From Siphonodentalium dalli (lineage: Eukaryota; Mollusca; Scaphopoda; Gadilida; Siphonodentaliidae), in assembly GCA_032622095.1 (NCBI GenBank), contig CP136067.1, forward strand, positions 124,095,030 through 124,159,029: a DNA stretch of 64,000 bases. Reading direction: 5' to 3'. Both the position numbers and the translations under genes were made by a program. Of the stretch, positions 27,286 to 38,871 are shown piece by piece (position 1 is the first letter of the stretch; the number at the start of each line of letters is the position of its first letter). The notes under the pieces were generated by a model. That model worked only from the letters and a program-made list of their open reading frames with translations, was not told the DNA's origin and ran no database searches.

Positions 27286-27980
27286 CTAGAAGGTGACCCG
27301 ACTTCGTCCGGGCTTTGACCTTGAATTGTCCATTTTTAAGGTCAAGGTCAAGTGGGGTCACGATTTGACCAGTCCAAAACACTGCCCAGACAAAAGTACC
27401 CGACAAACGTGCCCGTCGAAATCCATCCGGTTTTACCCGATTTGACCTTGAATTGATCATTTGAATGTCAAGGTCAGGTCGGGTCACAATTTGACCCGTC
27501 CAAAACACTCAGTGGACAAAAGTAACCCCACGTATCAAATTTCGTCGAAATCCCATCAAAAACCTTGAATTTACCCGATTTCAAGGTCAAGGTAACGTCG
27601 CACGGGCAAATGAATATGCTTATGAGACTCCCCATACGAAAGTACCCCCACATACCAAGTTTCATCGAAATCCCGTGATATTCGGGCGTTTGACCTTGAA
27701 ATGACCCGATTTCAAGGTCACGTCGCACGGGCAAATTAATAGGTTTATGACACTCCCCGGCCGAAGGTACCCCACATACCAAGTTTCATCGATATCCCGT
27801 GATATTCGGGCGTTTGACCATGAAATTACCCGATTTCAAGGTCAAGGTCACGTCGCACGGGCAAATTAATAGGCCTATGTCACTCCCTGGCCGAAAATAT
27901 CCCCACATTCCAAGTTTCATCGAAATCGGCTCGGTCGTTTTCGAGTCCATCGATTACAGACACGCACACAGACAGACAGA
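27286..27980 (-). mobile_element. Helitron-like non-autonomous element
   Basis: Read on the minus strand it starts TCTGTCTGTCTGTGTG after an A. It ends with a small hairpin (CCCGGACGAAGTCGGG), eight more bases and CTAG, followed by T. Helitrons end in a hairpin plus CTRR and insert between A and T, so the ends fit. The element at 60602-61102 has the same architecture. There is no Rep/helicase coding sequence. Conserved TATATATTTT-like sequence outside both ends is unexplained and weakens the call. Confidence 0.5.
27579..27895. repeat. Three tandem units of about 127 bp
   Basis: The phrase 'gatttcaaggtca' followed by 'cgtcgcacgggcaaat' recurs at about 27579, 27708 and 27832. It forms the core of the Helitron-like element. 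The spacing varies by a 6-base loss of 'aggtca'. Confidence 0.8.
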
Positions 27981-28001
27981 TCTTCCAAAATATATAATAG
28001 A

Positions 28002-28210
28002 CTAGAAGGTGACCCGGCTTCATCCGGGCTTTGACCTTGAATTGACCATTTTGAAGGTCAAGGTCAGGTGGGGTCAAACACCAACACCCCAAAAATGGTG
28101 GAAATCAGCCCAGCGGATACCGGGAAATCGGCTCAGTGGATACCGAGATACCCTATGCATCAAATTTCGTCCGTAAAAATCCGCCAGTTTAACCCGATTT
28201 GATTTGCACT
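28002..28210 (-). mobile_element. Second, truncated Helitron-like 3' end
   Basis: CTAG at 28002-28005 follows (on the minus strand) the same hairpin and 'aaagcccgga' sequence as the element just to its left. Similarity fades by about 28210, so only the 3' portion is present. The two 3' ends are 716 bp apart. Confidence 0.5.
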
Positions 28211-28354
28211 CAAGTATATAAACGCGCCTCATATACACACGCTCATTAATTATCAAGTTTCAACGTAAAGATAAATTACCATCCGTGCCCGAGATATCGC
28301 CAAGACGTCTGAAACAGTCAAATGCATCGGCCGGTTAAGGGGTCATCTCAAAAC

Positions 28355-28630
28355 TACTATCGGGATCCCGATAGATTTCCCGATAGGATACCGATAGTTA
28401 TATATACAGTTATCGGGAAATTATCGGGAAATGACGCAACGTTTATCGGGAAATTATCGGGAAATGACGCAACGTTTATCGGGAAATGACGAAACGTTTA
28501 TCGGGAAATGTACATAGTCTATCGGGATTCTTTCGGAGTTTAGTTTCTTTTCGGAATAACGTCATCGGGAAACTATCGGGGAAACAACACCGCGTCGGAA
28601 ATGTTCTGTATCATGATTACTCCGACTTTT
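28355..28630. repeat. TATCGGGAAAT-type minisatellite
   Basis: The phrase 'tatcgggaaat' recurs many times, often joined to 'gacgcaacgt' in units of about 25-30 bases, degenerating rightwards. No gene is associated. Confidence 0.85.
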
Positions 28631-28689
28631 ATCGGGATTTTATGTTTCATAGATCTATCTTTCTTATTGATTTAATAGCTTTCTAAAAT

Positions 28690-29511
28690 CATCGGTATAG
28701 ACCTAATAGTTTTCTACAGTAGGCTATCGGGGGAGGGGGGTCAAGTCGTAGAGCTATTGTACAGGGATGATCAGGGGTGGCTACAATATAAATACCCCAC
28801 ACACACCGGGAAATCTGCAAAATCGGGACCATGCCCAAATATGTATACAGTCGTTCCACACATATAGAGATACCACGCCTAATCGGCGCTGCTCCCCTAC
28901 TATAGTTTTGGAGATTTATAAAGTCCAAGCGGTGAATAGTCAATGCAAGAGATTTGTATTTATTTGCGACCACATAATTCACAATTAATCGTGTGATTTG
29001 GAAATAAATTGGCAGATCTCTGGGCAGTATTCATATGAGATGACGTAAATTCTATATTTAGCGCTATTCCAGGAATTGGGGTCACACATGTTTACGTTTC
29101 TGGGAACAACACATGTGACATTGCATATCATATGGCTACAGTCCTGCGTGAATTAAGTTACATGTGCTTGTATATATATCCAATTTCCCCCGTCATGACG
29201 AAGGCAAATCGTTTCAACGTACAGTACACCTTTGGATAAGAACAATTTCAAACATGGGCCAACTCCAGCTTAGAAAACATATCGGACCTGTAGGCCAATA
29301 CGCACAGGTATTAAATATGATTTCTTGAAATTGCCTGGGGAACACTTGATGTGATAATGCAATCGCACTTTGTTTTACCAGCAAAAAAAAGTAAAAAAAA
29401 AGAGTGCAGACCTGAGAAAATATGAATGCAAATCTCCATGCAAATTAATCTCAAGTGCAAATGTTATACACGAAGAAGTCATGTTAACTGACAAGTGTTC
29501 ATGTGCATATA
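28690..29511. other. Intergenic sequence, no recognised feature
   Basis: No gene or clear repeat was recognised. Short frames on both strands have no visible domain. Confidence 0.5.
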
Positions 29512-30741
29512 CAGAGGCGGACTGGCCGATCGGGAGACCGGGAAATTTCCCGATGGGCCTGAGTCCGGAAAAATTCTGATTCGACGTGATTTTCTATCAA
29601 GCGAGAATCTGATGGTTTTTTTTTTACGGTGGGGGGGGGGGGGGGGGGGGGGGGGGGTATATATGGTTGGGCTGCCCAACCACAACTTGGGCCGCGAATG
29701 AAGCCGACGTGGGCCGCCACATGTGTTGTGTAACCAGCACTCTTCTCACATAAATTCAAGAAGTGAATTCCATTTTATAACGGCGTCTGAGATTTCCAGA
29801 ATTGTAACCATATTTGGAACCGTCACTAAACAAGAATATATTGATTCGGAAATTATTCCACATGTAAAATGTTTTACTTCGGATAATGTGTACTGCCAAT
29901 ATATATATATAAATATATCACCCGAGAAGCGGAAACCCGGCGAGGAAAGACAGAATTTAAGTTTTTCAGGTTCCCCATGTGAGTATAATGTGACGTTGGG
30001 GGGGGGGGGGCAGAGGCGGACTGGCCGATCGGAAGACCGGGAGAATTCCGGACGTGGGCCGCCACATGTTTTGTTTAACGAGCCGAACTGGCTAATCGTA
30101 AATTTTACATTAAATGAACTTGTCAGCATCATATAACACCACATAAAGACCCCGCTAATCTCGAGATTTCAATGGTAACTCCCCTCCCGGACTTTTCCCC
30201 CAATTGAAATTTACAACAAAATAGGAACGCTTCAGTTGATGCCAGTCTAGATGCTAGGATTCGCGATGTTTTTGTATATATAGTTTTCAAAATTTCTCAA
30301 CCATGAACAGCCCGGTGTGTAATGTTCTCTTGCCCGTAGCCGTTTGCATTTGTCTGGAGTTAGACTGCTAGATGTTCGAATTTATGCAATTGTTCCAGCT
30401 GATTGTTCAGGTAAAAATATCTGAATGGTCTCATACCGGGAATATATAGAACCATGGTATATGAATATATATAGGATATTAATAAATAAAATAGGCCACA
30501 GGTGGAAACGGAATTATGCAAAAACATGTATTTGTTCTGGACATCTGATTCAAGGGGGGGGGGGGGGGGGGGGGGGGGGGTGCAAATGAAATTACGCAAA
30601 ACATGTATACTTGGTCTGATTCTGATTCAAGGGGAGGGGGTGCAGTTGGAATTTCCAAGGTGGACTGTGGACACACCCCGAACAGATGGGCCGGTATTAT
30701 ATTTATTTCCCGTGCCGGATATTTGGCCCAGTCCGCCTCTG
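29512..30741. mobile_element. Non-autonomous hAT element with perfect 8-bp duplication
   Basis: The left end is CAGAGGCGGACTGGCC; the right end, complemented, is CAGAGGCGGACTGGGCC. The identical 8-mer TGCATATA flanks both sides (29504-29511 and 30742-30749). An 8-bp duplication and CAG-starting ends are hAT hallmarks. No transposase is present. A second copy of the left end, with the following 'gaccggg' and 'gggccgccacatg' blocks, occurs inside at 30011-30090, so the element is composite or internally duplicated. It holds three long G runs (29631-29657, 29998-30010, 30554-30580), which could form quadruplexes. Confidence 0.88.
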
Positions 30742-31779
30742 TGCATATATGTATGGGCTACTAGGCATACATGTATATAAGTACTATAAATGATTTATTT
30801 TTTTTAATTTGGCTACGCTTGATTTTGTTTTATCAATTTGAAAAATAGACCAACATCCTATTATGGAACTTCAGCCGATGCGACAGATAATACGTATTAT
30901 TTCCAAATTCCAATACTGCATTATCAAGTGCGTTAATCCAGATAAAATAAATGTACAGGGCATTATTAACTTATTAAGTCACACCCAACTACATTTGCAA
31001 TTGTAACGTTTACTTGGGTGATTTGCGTTGGAAGACATGTGCAAACAAAATTATCCGAACACCCTTTTCTCGACGTTCGTGAATTCAACTGTCAACATTA
31101 ATGACCTTTAATTAATAATTCAGTCACAAACGGCATGGGTAGAAATTGAGTACAGATATCATACAAACAGGTCATACACCGACACACTTGAGTAACTTTG
31201 GCAAACCAATAAAGAAGATTATACACGGGATCAGGTGGTGACCTATTTAGGCTATTTATATCACAAAACACTTTCGCTGCATTCGTCACCAGCAGTTGGT
31301 GGAAAGTGGCGATGGGTCCTTGTCTCCATTATTTGCAATCGGGCATTCAGATGCGGATCGTTCTGTTTTCCAAATTACTACGCAATAATTTAGTGCTTCG
31401 AACAGAGATCTATCACTGATTTCATACCTATATATAGCATGTACGGGCTGTGCACACTGAAACTATGAATTCCTATATTGATTGTAAGCCAACCCGTTGA
31501 TACAAATTCATTAGGCGACTTTGTATTCATGAACCAATCCATGTGGTACATGCATGTAATGAGAACTAGTAATGCCCCATGAATTATTTATGGATATCTT
31601 TGGAACACAAACAGGTGTCCGAAAAAAATGCTGGATATGCCCCTGGCTTGGAACAAGCCCCCACCTGTTTATAGTTGCGACGTAATCATCACGGTCACAC
31701 CGTAACTCATGACGTAATTATCACGTTCACGCACGAGCGCGAGGTAAATCATTTGGAGTCCGATTTTAAAATCAGAAGT
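30742..31779. other. Upstream region of the BEN-domain gene
   Basis: No repeat or other gene was recognised. It presumably contains the promoter and 5' UTR of the gene beginning at 31780, but no core promoter could be assigned. Confidence 0.4.
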
Positions 31780-33164
31780 ATGAACGTATTTAAAGTGAAG
31801 TACATTTTGCCAACCAAGTGGGCTGGGGCAATAGAGTCGCTCAGTCGATGGAAGGTCAAGAACAGCGACAAGGTATTCGTCAGCGACGAGATCAATTTTA
31901 AATACAGAACAACGCAATGCAAGGCACTGGTTTTGGAGCTGCCACCGGACAATACATCCATGTTGAGTGAGTATGTTAATTTTTATATATAAATCATTAA
32001 GTATTCAAAACATCCAATTATAACACCAGTAGGGATCATATTCCACCGGTACAAAACTTGGGAACTTTGTGATGTGCTGACCCATTTTGACGGAACATTA
32101 TAAAATTGAACAAACAAGGCAGGCAGAGTATATATATATTTCTTTGTTCATGCTTGTTCCTCAATAATCGACTTCACATTAAATTGGTGGTCCCAGCTTG
32201 AAATTCCATAACTGTAACTTTGTAAGTGTGAGAGACGGCTCTGAGACGCACAGCAAAAATGCTCACAAAGTAAGTGAAATCATGCAATTTCGAGTTAGGA
32301 CCTTCCCCTGCAGTGAAGTACATTATTATGGAACAGATAATAACTTCAAAAAGTTTGTACTGGCGGAATATCTCTACGGGCGTTACTTTTTAAAATCTAT
32401 ACTAGAAATGTGCCCCTATAATACTAGTACTGGAGGTCTGGGATGGTATGTTGGCAACACTCCAATCTTTTGCCAATGGAAAGGGATGTGGCCACATGGG
32501 GGTTATAAATATTTAAGATTTCAATTTCAAGCCTCGAACATTAGATATGAGAAATTTTTACACATGTAGTCAGGGGGGAGTCTGGAAAAAAATTGCACAT
32601 GTAGGGCCCAAAAAGTTTTTTTCCGACCCCGAGGGACCCACCACCCCATTTTTGCAAAAAATATATTTTTTTCCTCCAAAATTTTGTTTTTATCAAAATT
32701 TCAGAGTTTTTTTTTAGCTGTTCTTCAATAACTGTGTTAACTGCCTTTCAATCCCATTCCACTATCATTTTTTTTTTGGTGCAAACTCTTGCTGTGTACC
32801 ATTAAGACTCAAGCAATAACATGCTTAATTGGTAAACACATATCAGAAAAACAAACTGTATTTCCAGTATCGAACAACAATAATAAAGCATTGTGTAGGT
32901 ACACTATATGTCACAAATCGCTCTAGACCCCATTATAGCCTTAATATATCGAGTGTGTTGTGTCTGACAGAGAACACTGGCCAGTGTAAATAGTGGTAAA
33001 CAGGTAAGGGGTTCCACAATTATTTGTGCATGACCAAAGAACTCTTGAGTCTTATCCACCGGGGTGGGGTGGGGGAGGGGAATTGTTTTTGGTTAGGTAT
33101 ACACCTAGATATATGGTTATTATACCCCCCGATATTAGTCGGGCCGGTATATAGTTGACATCTC

Positions 33165-33520
33165 GAGCCGTCCGTGCGTACAAACATTTTGCATTATAAC
33201 TCGGTTGTCATATTTTGATGCCCTATGGCATGGTGACAGACCAGAAATGGGGAACGAATATGCATAATATCACGGGTTGTGACCATCAATGCCTACCAGA
33301 GTTATGGGCCCTGTTCGACTTTATGAAATTCAGTCCGTACAAAGTTTTTGCAATATAAGTTAAGTGTCGGTTGTCGAATTTTGATGTGGTTTGGTATGGT
33401 GATAGACCAGAATGATAGGGGAAGGATGTATGCACATATTACTGCATATCACATGTTTTGCCTATCAATGCATACCAGAGTTACCAGCCTTGTTCCATCC
33501 GTAAACACGTTTTGCATTAT
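33165..33520 (+). repeat. Intronic tandem repeat of about 165 bp
   Basis: The phrases 'tccgt..gtacaaa', 'ttttgcattataactc', 'ggttgtc..attttgatg', 'gacagaccagaa' and 'taccagagtta' recur in order from about 33170, 33328 and 33497, the last copy partial. Similar approximately 165-bp units with an 'ataact' phrase are widespread in this window. Confidence 0.75.
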
Positions 33521-34146
33521 TATAACTCAACCATGGGATAAAGTTTCCTGAACGGTGGTCCACTGTGAAGTGGGCCGGGATCCTGTGAAAATCCAGAATG
33601 TTGCTAAATCTGAGGCTAAAGAGTCACTATAGCTGCATATATAGCCCTATACCAACAAGCATGGTACTATTAAACATGCCTACAAACAACATTACATGGT
33701 CAGTACTTGTAAATTGTTTGAAATAAAACCAATTGGAAAAAATTTACAAGCACGATTTTTTCGGCCTCTGGTCCACCCACCCACCCCGGCCCTATATAGT
33801 ATATACAGAATTTTTTTTGCAGACTTCCCCCTGATGTAGTTGAAAGAAATTGCTCTCAATATCTGATTTTCCAACCAATAACTGGGGGGGGGGGGGGGGG
33901 GGGTCAAATGTTTTTTTTTTGTGAATCATGAATTTAGATCTGGTTCAGTTGTAAATTTAAAGTTGGATACTGCCACCAACAGAGGCCCTCTACTTATTTG
34001 ACAAATACTACCTTTAACAGTTTTCATTCAACAGGCAAAATTTCTAGTTACATGCACAAATGAGACTGAGTATCCAGGTAGGATTTAATTAGGTCATGGT
34101 TAATTAAACATGTCCTCATCATGTGTGGCTTTCGAGTGTTAAGGTA

Positions 34147-34303
34147 CAGTAATGCTCTAATTAATCGACTCCTTAAACACAGCAGAATTATGGGTATAGG
34201 ATTTAGTCGGAAATATGGCAACAAGCCATATTTCCGACTAAATCCTGAAAAGTTACCCATAATTATGCTGTGGTTAAGAAGTCGATTAATTAGGGCATTA
34301 CTG
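34147..34303. mobile_element. pogo/Tigger-like palindromic MITE
   Basis: 157 bp, nearly all of it a palindrome. Ends read CAGTAATGCTCTAATTAATC and, complemented, CAGTAATGCCCTAATTAATC. A TA dinucleotide flanks both sides (34145-34146, 34304-34305). TA duplication and CAG ends fit Tc1/mariner-pogo elements. It lies 85 bp upstream of the BEN exon 2 acceptor. Confidence 0.8.
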
Positions 34304-35244
34304 TAGTGAAGGCATCTGAAGCCTCTAAACTTTTTTACTTTATAGTGGGGTCAAAATCAGGTTGATAACACATGTCTTCTCTTTCCAGGTTTGAATTTGA
34401 TGCCAATGACAAATACAGGTATTAACAGTACAGAGGTAATTGATGTGTTGGAATATGCAGACCCTATAAAAGCTATTAACCCAACAGCATGTGTATCACC
34501 CTACAATGAACAAAATACAAATGTTCTGGGTACGGGTACCTATACCACACTTGAAAATGTTTTATTTTCAAATAACAGCAATTCACCCGGGGTGAATAAT
34601 GGTACATCAGAAACAAACAATATCTTGATTGATTTGGTCGAAAGGGTAAAGGGATTGGGGGAGAGCATGGGTCAATTACTGGAGAAAATGGGTAAGATCG
34701 AGCATCGAGTGGGGAAACTGGAAGAGGTTGTCAAGCGTAAGCGGGCGGTGGGCCACAGGAATGAATCCCTTGCTCCACCAGAAAATGATATACATGTACC
34801 TGTACCAACATCTGCAATTCAAAAACCACAACACAAAAAAAAACCAGTTACATGTACCTCACAACCATACATCACAGTTGTGGTAAATGACATGATGTAT
34901 GTGGGTTCTACAGACCCAGAGCATCCAATTAAAATAAATGTGGGCCGATATGCCGAACTGATCAAAACATCAACTGCACCACAAAAATTACTATATAAAC
35001 TACTAGATTGCTTTTTTACAAAAGAAGACATGGCTGAATCCAATGTTTCAGGTAAATCAAGAACCCAAATTAAAAAAGGTACTAGATAAAACAACAGTCT
35101 CCTCAATCATCCAACACACGAAATTTCAATTTCCCACTTTTAGCCAGTTGACTGATAACGAAATAAATGAACTGATCAACCGCAAATGCCGGAAATTAAA
35201 GAAAACCATTGGAAATTGAGCACACTTTTACTTGTCGCATACAA

Positions 35245-35360
35245 TAATAGGATAGTGTTTTGAGATGTGTATTATCTCAACGAGTTAGAAATATGACTTT
35301 ATTTTCATATTTCTAACAATTTGAGATACACGCATGTCAAAACACTATGTTAGTATTGTC
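35245..35360. repeat. Imperfect palindrome just after the BEN gene
   Basis: 'gatagtgttttgagatgtgt' on the left matches the complement of 'acacgcatgtcaaaacacta' on the right, and the central 'gttagaaatatga' pairs with 'tcatatttctaac'. A MITE remnant is likely; no target duplication is clear. Confidence 0.6.
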
Positions 35361-35629
35361 TTTATCTTATGCCATCCGACCTTGTCATTTAAAAAAAATG
35401 CAGTTTCGAGACAAAATTAACTAAAATTTCTCGTCCTTTTGAAGATTAATTCCCGTTAATTTTAAGCCATCTACAATGTAGTGGGATCTGATATCAATTA
35501 ATTTATCCAAACAATTCAAATTTGACCCAATTTCGAGGTGATAATTTTTGTTGATATGCTGCTATAAAGGTAGCAACATCATGCTGTGCCTATTCCATTT
35601 TATGAAATTATATTTCACATATGTAAGTC

Positions 35630-35970
35630 GACGAACCCACCCATACAAGCTCAAGAGTTATTAGATATCGATGTTTGCAGTTTATATTGTTTGTGGTCCA
35701 GAACCACGTGCTCAAATGGACAAATTGCGGTTATAAGATAAAGTTTTACATCTAGATTTTGTTAAGCTCTATTGGATTATGGATGCAAATTGGGACTATT
35801 TTGTTTTCACTGTGAAAGTGTCACCCCTGGTCAAGTGGTCCTGTTGAATTGCTATGATGCTGGTAAGGCAAATTGAAAGTCTGTATGAAACATTTTACAT
35901 ATATTTCTAAACATTTTAATGACTGCAAATGTTTGCAAAACAACATGAACAGCCATCTTTATTAATCGAT
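35630..35970 (+). repeat. Partial TTAA-MITE fragment and dispersed repeat
   Basis: 35630-35760 carries 'gaacccacccatacaagctc', 'agatatcgatgtttg' and 'ccagaaccacgtg', landmarks of the palindromic MITE at 37.7 kb, without ends. 35815-35970 matches 108-385. Both are old fragments. Confidence 0.5.
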
Positions 35971-36199
35971 TTGAATGTTTTGATACACATAATGGCTTTT
36001 TCTGGATATGTTCAGATTATCCAATTGACAACTTGAGAAAAAAAGTTATCAGTTTAACTGGTTCGCTGCTAAATATCCTACATACACGTAATAAAATGCG
36101 TATATATATTTCAATAAACAGAAAATTATTGAATTTTATGCTCGGAGTTGATAATTTGCACTCTTTTCTCAAATTTGACCCCCAAATATATGCATTTGT

Positions 36200-36545
36200 G
36201 ATTATGTTGTGAGCCTGGATGTCTCACTAGGCTATGGTTATGAGCTTGGATGTCTCAATAGGCTATGGTTATGAGTCTGGATGTCTCATTAGGCTATGGC
36301 TATGCCTACGGGCCTGGATGTCTCATTAGGCTATGGTTATGAGCCTTGATGTCTCATTTAGACTATGGTTATGGGTCTGGATGTCTCATTAGGCAATGAT
36401 TATGAGTCTGGATGTCTCATTAGGCAATGGTTATGGGCCTGGATGTCTCATTAGGCTATGGTTATGAGCCTGGATGTCTGTTTGTCAAAGTAGGTTATCG
36501 ATATGAGCCTGGATGTCTGATTAGGTTATGGTTATGAGCTTGGTT
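36200..36545 (+). repeat. 31-bp minisatellite, about 11 units
   Basis: Repeated 'tatggttatgagcctggatg' followed by 'tctcattaggc'. Variants include gggcctgg, gagtctgg and gagcttgg. No coding potential is preserved across units. Confidence 0.93.
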
Positions 36546-37710
36546 GTCGGCCGCCCTTAGGGCAAAACATTTGTAATTTTTCTCAAACTTTTCGCGATAT
36601 AAGGACCTTTTCTGACAATTTTATTGGTCGGCATCCATTCAAACTTCACAATGTCCCAATTTAATTATATATGTAACAATATTTCTGAAATATTACCTGA
36701 CAAACGCTATTTAAATGATTAAACTAAACAAGAGTTGACTAAACAAGACAGTGTCATTGCCAAAGCCCATATCTGGGCTTCCAGCACTCTTACATAGGGT
36801 CCAAATATGGGCTTTCAGCACTGAACCAGTTAAACTGAGTGGACAATTTGAGCAAGGATGATTAATGCTATAAATGTCAGACCAACTTTCATCCATAATC
36901 CATGGAACACAACAAAACAAGTGATATTTTTATATAATCAATTTGTAGAATAGCAAGCCATTATTGGCCACTTGTTTCGGGTCTAGCCGATCAGTGGTCA
37001 TGTTGGTAGATCTATTCAGTGAGTGCTCCAGGACATTGGTTTGGATAACAAAGTCACAATAGTTTGAGTTGAATTTGTTTATTAATCTGTTGTGAATATT
37101 TTCTTTTGGTTTGCTGATAAATGCCAGTTGTACCTGCAAAATAAAATAGGGAATATGGATAAATAGGTCAACATTTATTTCAATGCCTTTCGAAAGTCAG
37201 ATGATCTATTTTGAAGGGTGGAGGTGAAGATCAGTTCAAGTCACCATAACATTCCTCCCTAATGTTTTATAATTTCAACTGAGGTATACCATAAGTAATC
37301 ATCATTCTTGAAAAGTTAATTATTCAATGAAACCCGTTAAAAAAGCAATCAAGAAAATATGCTTATTTTTACCTTTTTTGAAAACTGAAGTATTAGAAAA
37401 AAAAAAAAAATAGATTGTCTGACTTTGCGTTCAATCACAAGCATATGGAATCTATTAAATATGGTATTAACCTTTCATTTGCATAACTGATAAACGGGAA
37501 GTTAGAAACAATTCTTTAGCAAATGCTATAGTTCATAAATAAGAATGCAGTAGATACTACTCAGTAGTCAAATTTACTAAATACATATAATATTACCAAC
37601 AATTCTAAAACAGTTGAATAAATATTAGGCCGCAAAAAAAAAGAAGAAGATCTGTTTCCCCTGACCATACGTTATGTTTCAAGATTGAGGCAGGCATTAA
37701 ACTTGGTTAA
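36546..37710. other. Intergenic sequence, no recognised feature
   Basis: AT-rich sequence with short A runs. No gene, terminal repeat or tandem repeat was recognised. Confidence 0.5.
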
Positions 37711-38144
37711 AGTTATCCGATCAGGCGCTCCTAAATTGCTATTTATTTGGCATCGGGGGGTAAAAAATATTTGATTTGAGTCGAGGAACCCACCCACCCA
37801 TCAAAGCTCAGAGTGATTAGATATAGATGTTTGGTATTTCTATTTTTTGATGGACCAGAAGCACGTGGCCAAACGGACGAATATGCAGATGAAGATAGAT
37901 AACTCTTAAATCAAGTGATAATAATAACCACTTTATTTCAGAGTTATCCATCTTCATCCGCATCTTCATAAGTTTGACCACGTGCTTCTGGGCCACAACA
38001 ATAGAAATGGCAAACTTCAAACATCGATATCTTATCACTCTGAACTTTGATGGGTGGGTGGGTTCCTCGACTCAAATATTTTTTTTTACCCCGAGCCAAA
38101 TATAAAATAGTAATTGATGAGCATCAGATCGGATTGAGTACCTT
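37711..38144. mobile_element. TTAA-flanked palindromic MITE, 434 bp
   Basis: TTAA at 37707-37710 and 38145-38148. The two arms, each about 200 bp, are inverted copies of each other (for example 'gtcgaggaacccaccca' against 'tgggtgggttcctcgac', and 'agaagcacgtgg' against 'ccacgtgcttct'). It shares termini with the element at 38600-38871. Confidence 0.82.
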
Positions 38145-38599
38145 TTAATAAACAGGGCTTGTTTTGTCATGTCTGATGATCATTAAATATTTTGAATATA
38201 GTTATTTGAAGATAGGTAAGGTCAGGGGGAACAAAGCACTTTTTATGCGATTGCTAATTTACCACAGTGAGGTTGGCCCTAGAAACATGAGTCAACTGAA
38301 CCATTTATTCTCATGTGAACTGTCAATCATTTGGGTAGTCAAAAATTATCAGAGAAAAGACAATACACCCATCAACTCTTGACAAAGTTAAATTCTACAT
38401 ATAACCGAAAAACAATATAAAATTTTCTAACACATGCATATAAAGATAAAACAATTTTAAGATAAGGCTCGAATGTCTCAGCAAAAATAACCTCTGAAGC
38501 AACCTAGAAGAGTTTAATACATCCAGTGTATATACCAGTACATGCACATTTATCTAGCTCAGAAAACTTTTTCCTCCAATTGACATTACTGATTATTAA

Positions 38600-38871
38600 A
38601 GGTACGCAATCCGATCAGACACTCCTAATACTATTTCTTTGGCTTCGGGAGTAAAATATATTTGATTCAAGTCGAGGAACCCACCCATCAAAGCTCCACT
38701 GACTGGATATCGATGTTTGAAGTTTGCTATTTCTATTGTTTGGACCCAAAGCACATGGTCATATTGATGAAGATGGATAAATCTAAAACCAAGTGGTAAT
38801 AATATAATATTTTTTACCCCCAAAGTCAAAGAAATAGTAATTTAGGAGCGTCTGATCAGATTGAGTACCTT
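38600..38871. mobile_element. TTAA-flanked palindromic MITE, 272 bp
   Basis: TTAA at 38596-38599 and 38872-38875. Left end AGGTACGCAATCCGATCAGA; right end complemented AAGGTACTCAATCTGATCAG, one A longer. Most of one arm's interior is lost compared with the 434-bp copy. Like the satellite MITE it begins AGGTAC after TTAA, so both may use piggyBac-type machinery. Confidence 0.8.

Larger units (their letters stand above)
31967..34388 (+). other. Intron of the BEN-domain gene
   Basis: A 2.4-kb intron with GT...AG borders. It carries two-and-a-half units of a tandem repeat (33165-33520), a G20 run (33884-33903) and a pogo-like MITE (34147-34303). A 123-codon frame at 32198-32569 has no recognised domain. 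Confidence 0.6.
31780..35219 (+). pseudogene. BEN-domain protein gene, two exons, one frameshift
   Basis: BEN domains bind DNA and are found in chromatin regulators. Exon 1 (31780-31966) begins MNVFKVKYILPTKW and ends at a strong donor, a|GTGAGT. Exon 2 (34389-35219) follows a polypyrimidine acceptor, ctctttccAG. Both junctions are phase 1 and join to read ...SMLSLNLMP without a break. Exon 2 encodes a Ser/Asn-rich linker; a heptad coiled coil (LVERVKGLGESMGQLL, about 34628-34740); a KRKR basic patch; and a C-terminal BEN-like domain (PYITVVVNDMMYVGS, LIKTSTAPQKLLYKLLDCFF, ESNVSGKSR). At 35072-35077 a run of six A puts the frame out: it stops at 35089, whereas the frame shifted by one base runs to 35219 and ends NELINRKCRKLKKTIGN, as BEN domains do. 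This is either a real single-base lesion, a sequencing error or an allele. Exons further upstream cannot be excluded. Confidence 0.72.

Noticed and set aside
29479-30780. Several frames with poly-Pro or poly-Gly
   Set aside because: They are translations of G/C homopolymers within a non-autonomous hAT element.
36200-36545. Coding repeat protein in the 31-bp minisatellite
   Set aside because: The period is not a multiple of three and stops occur in every frame.
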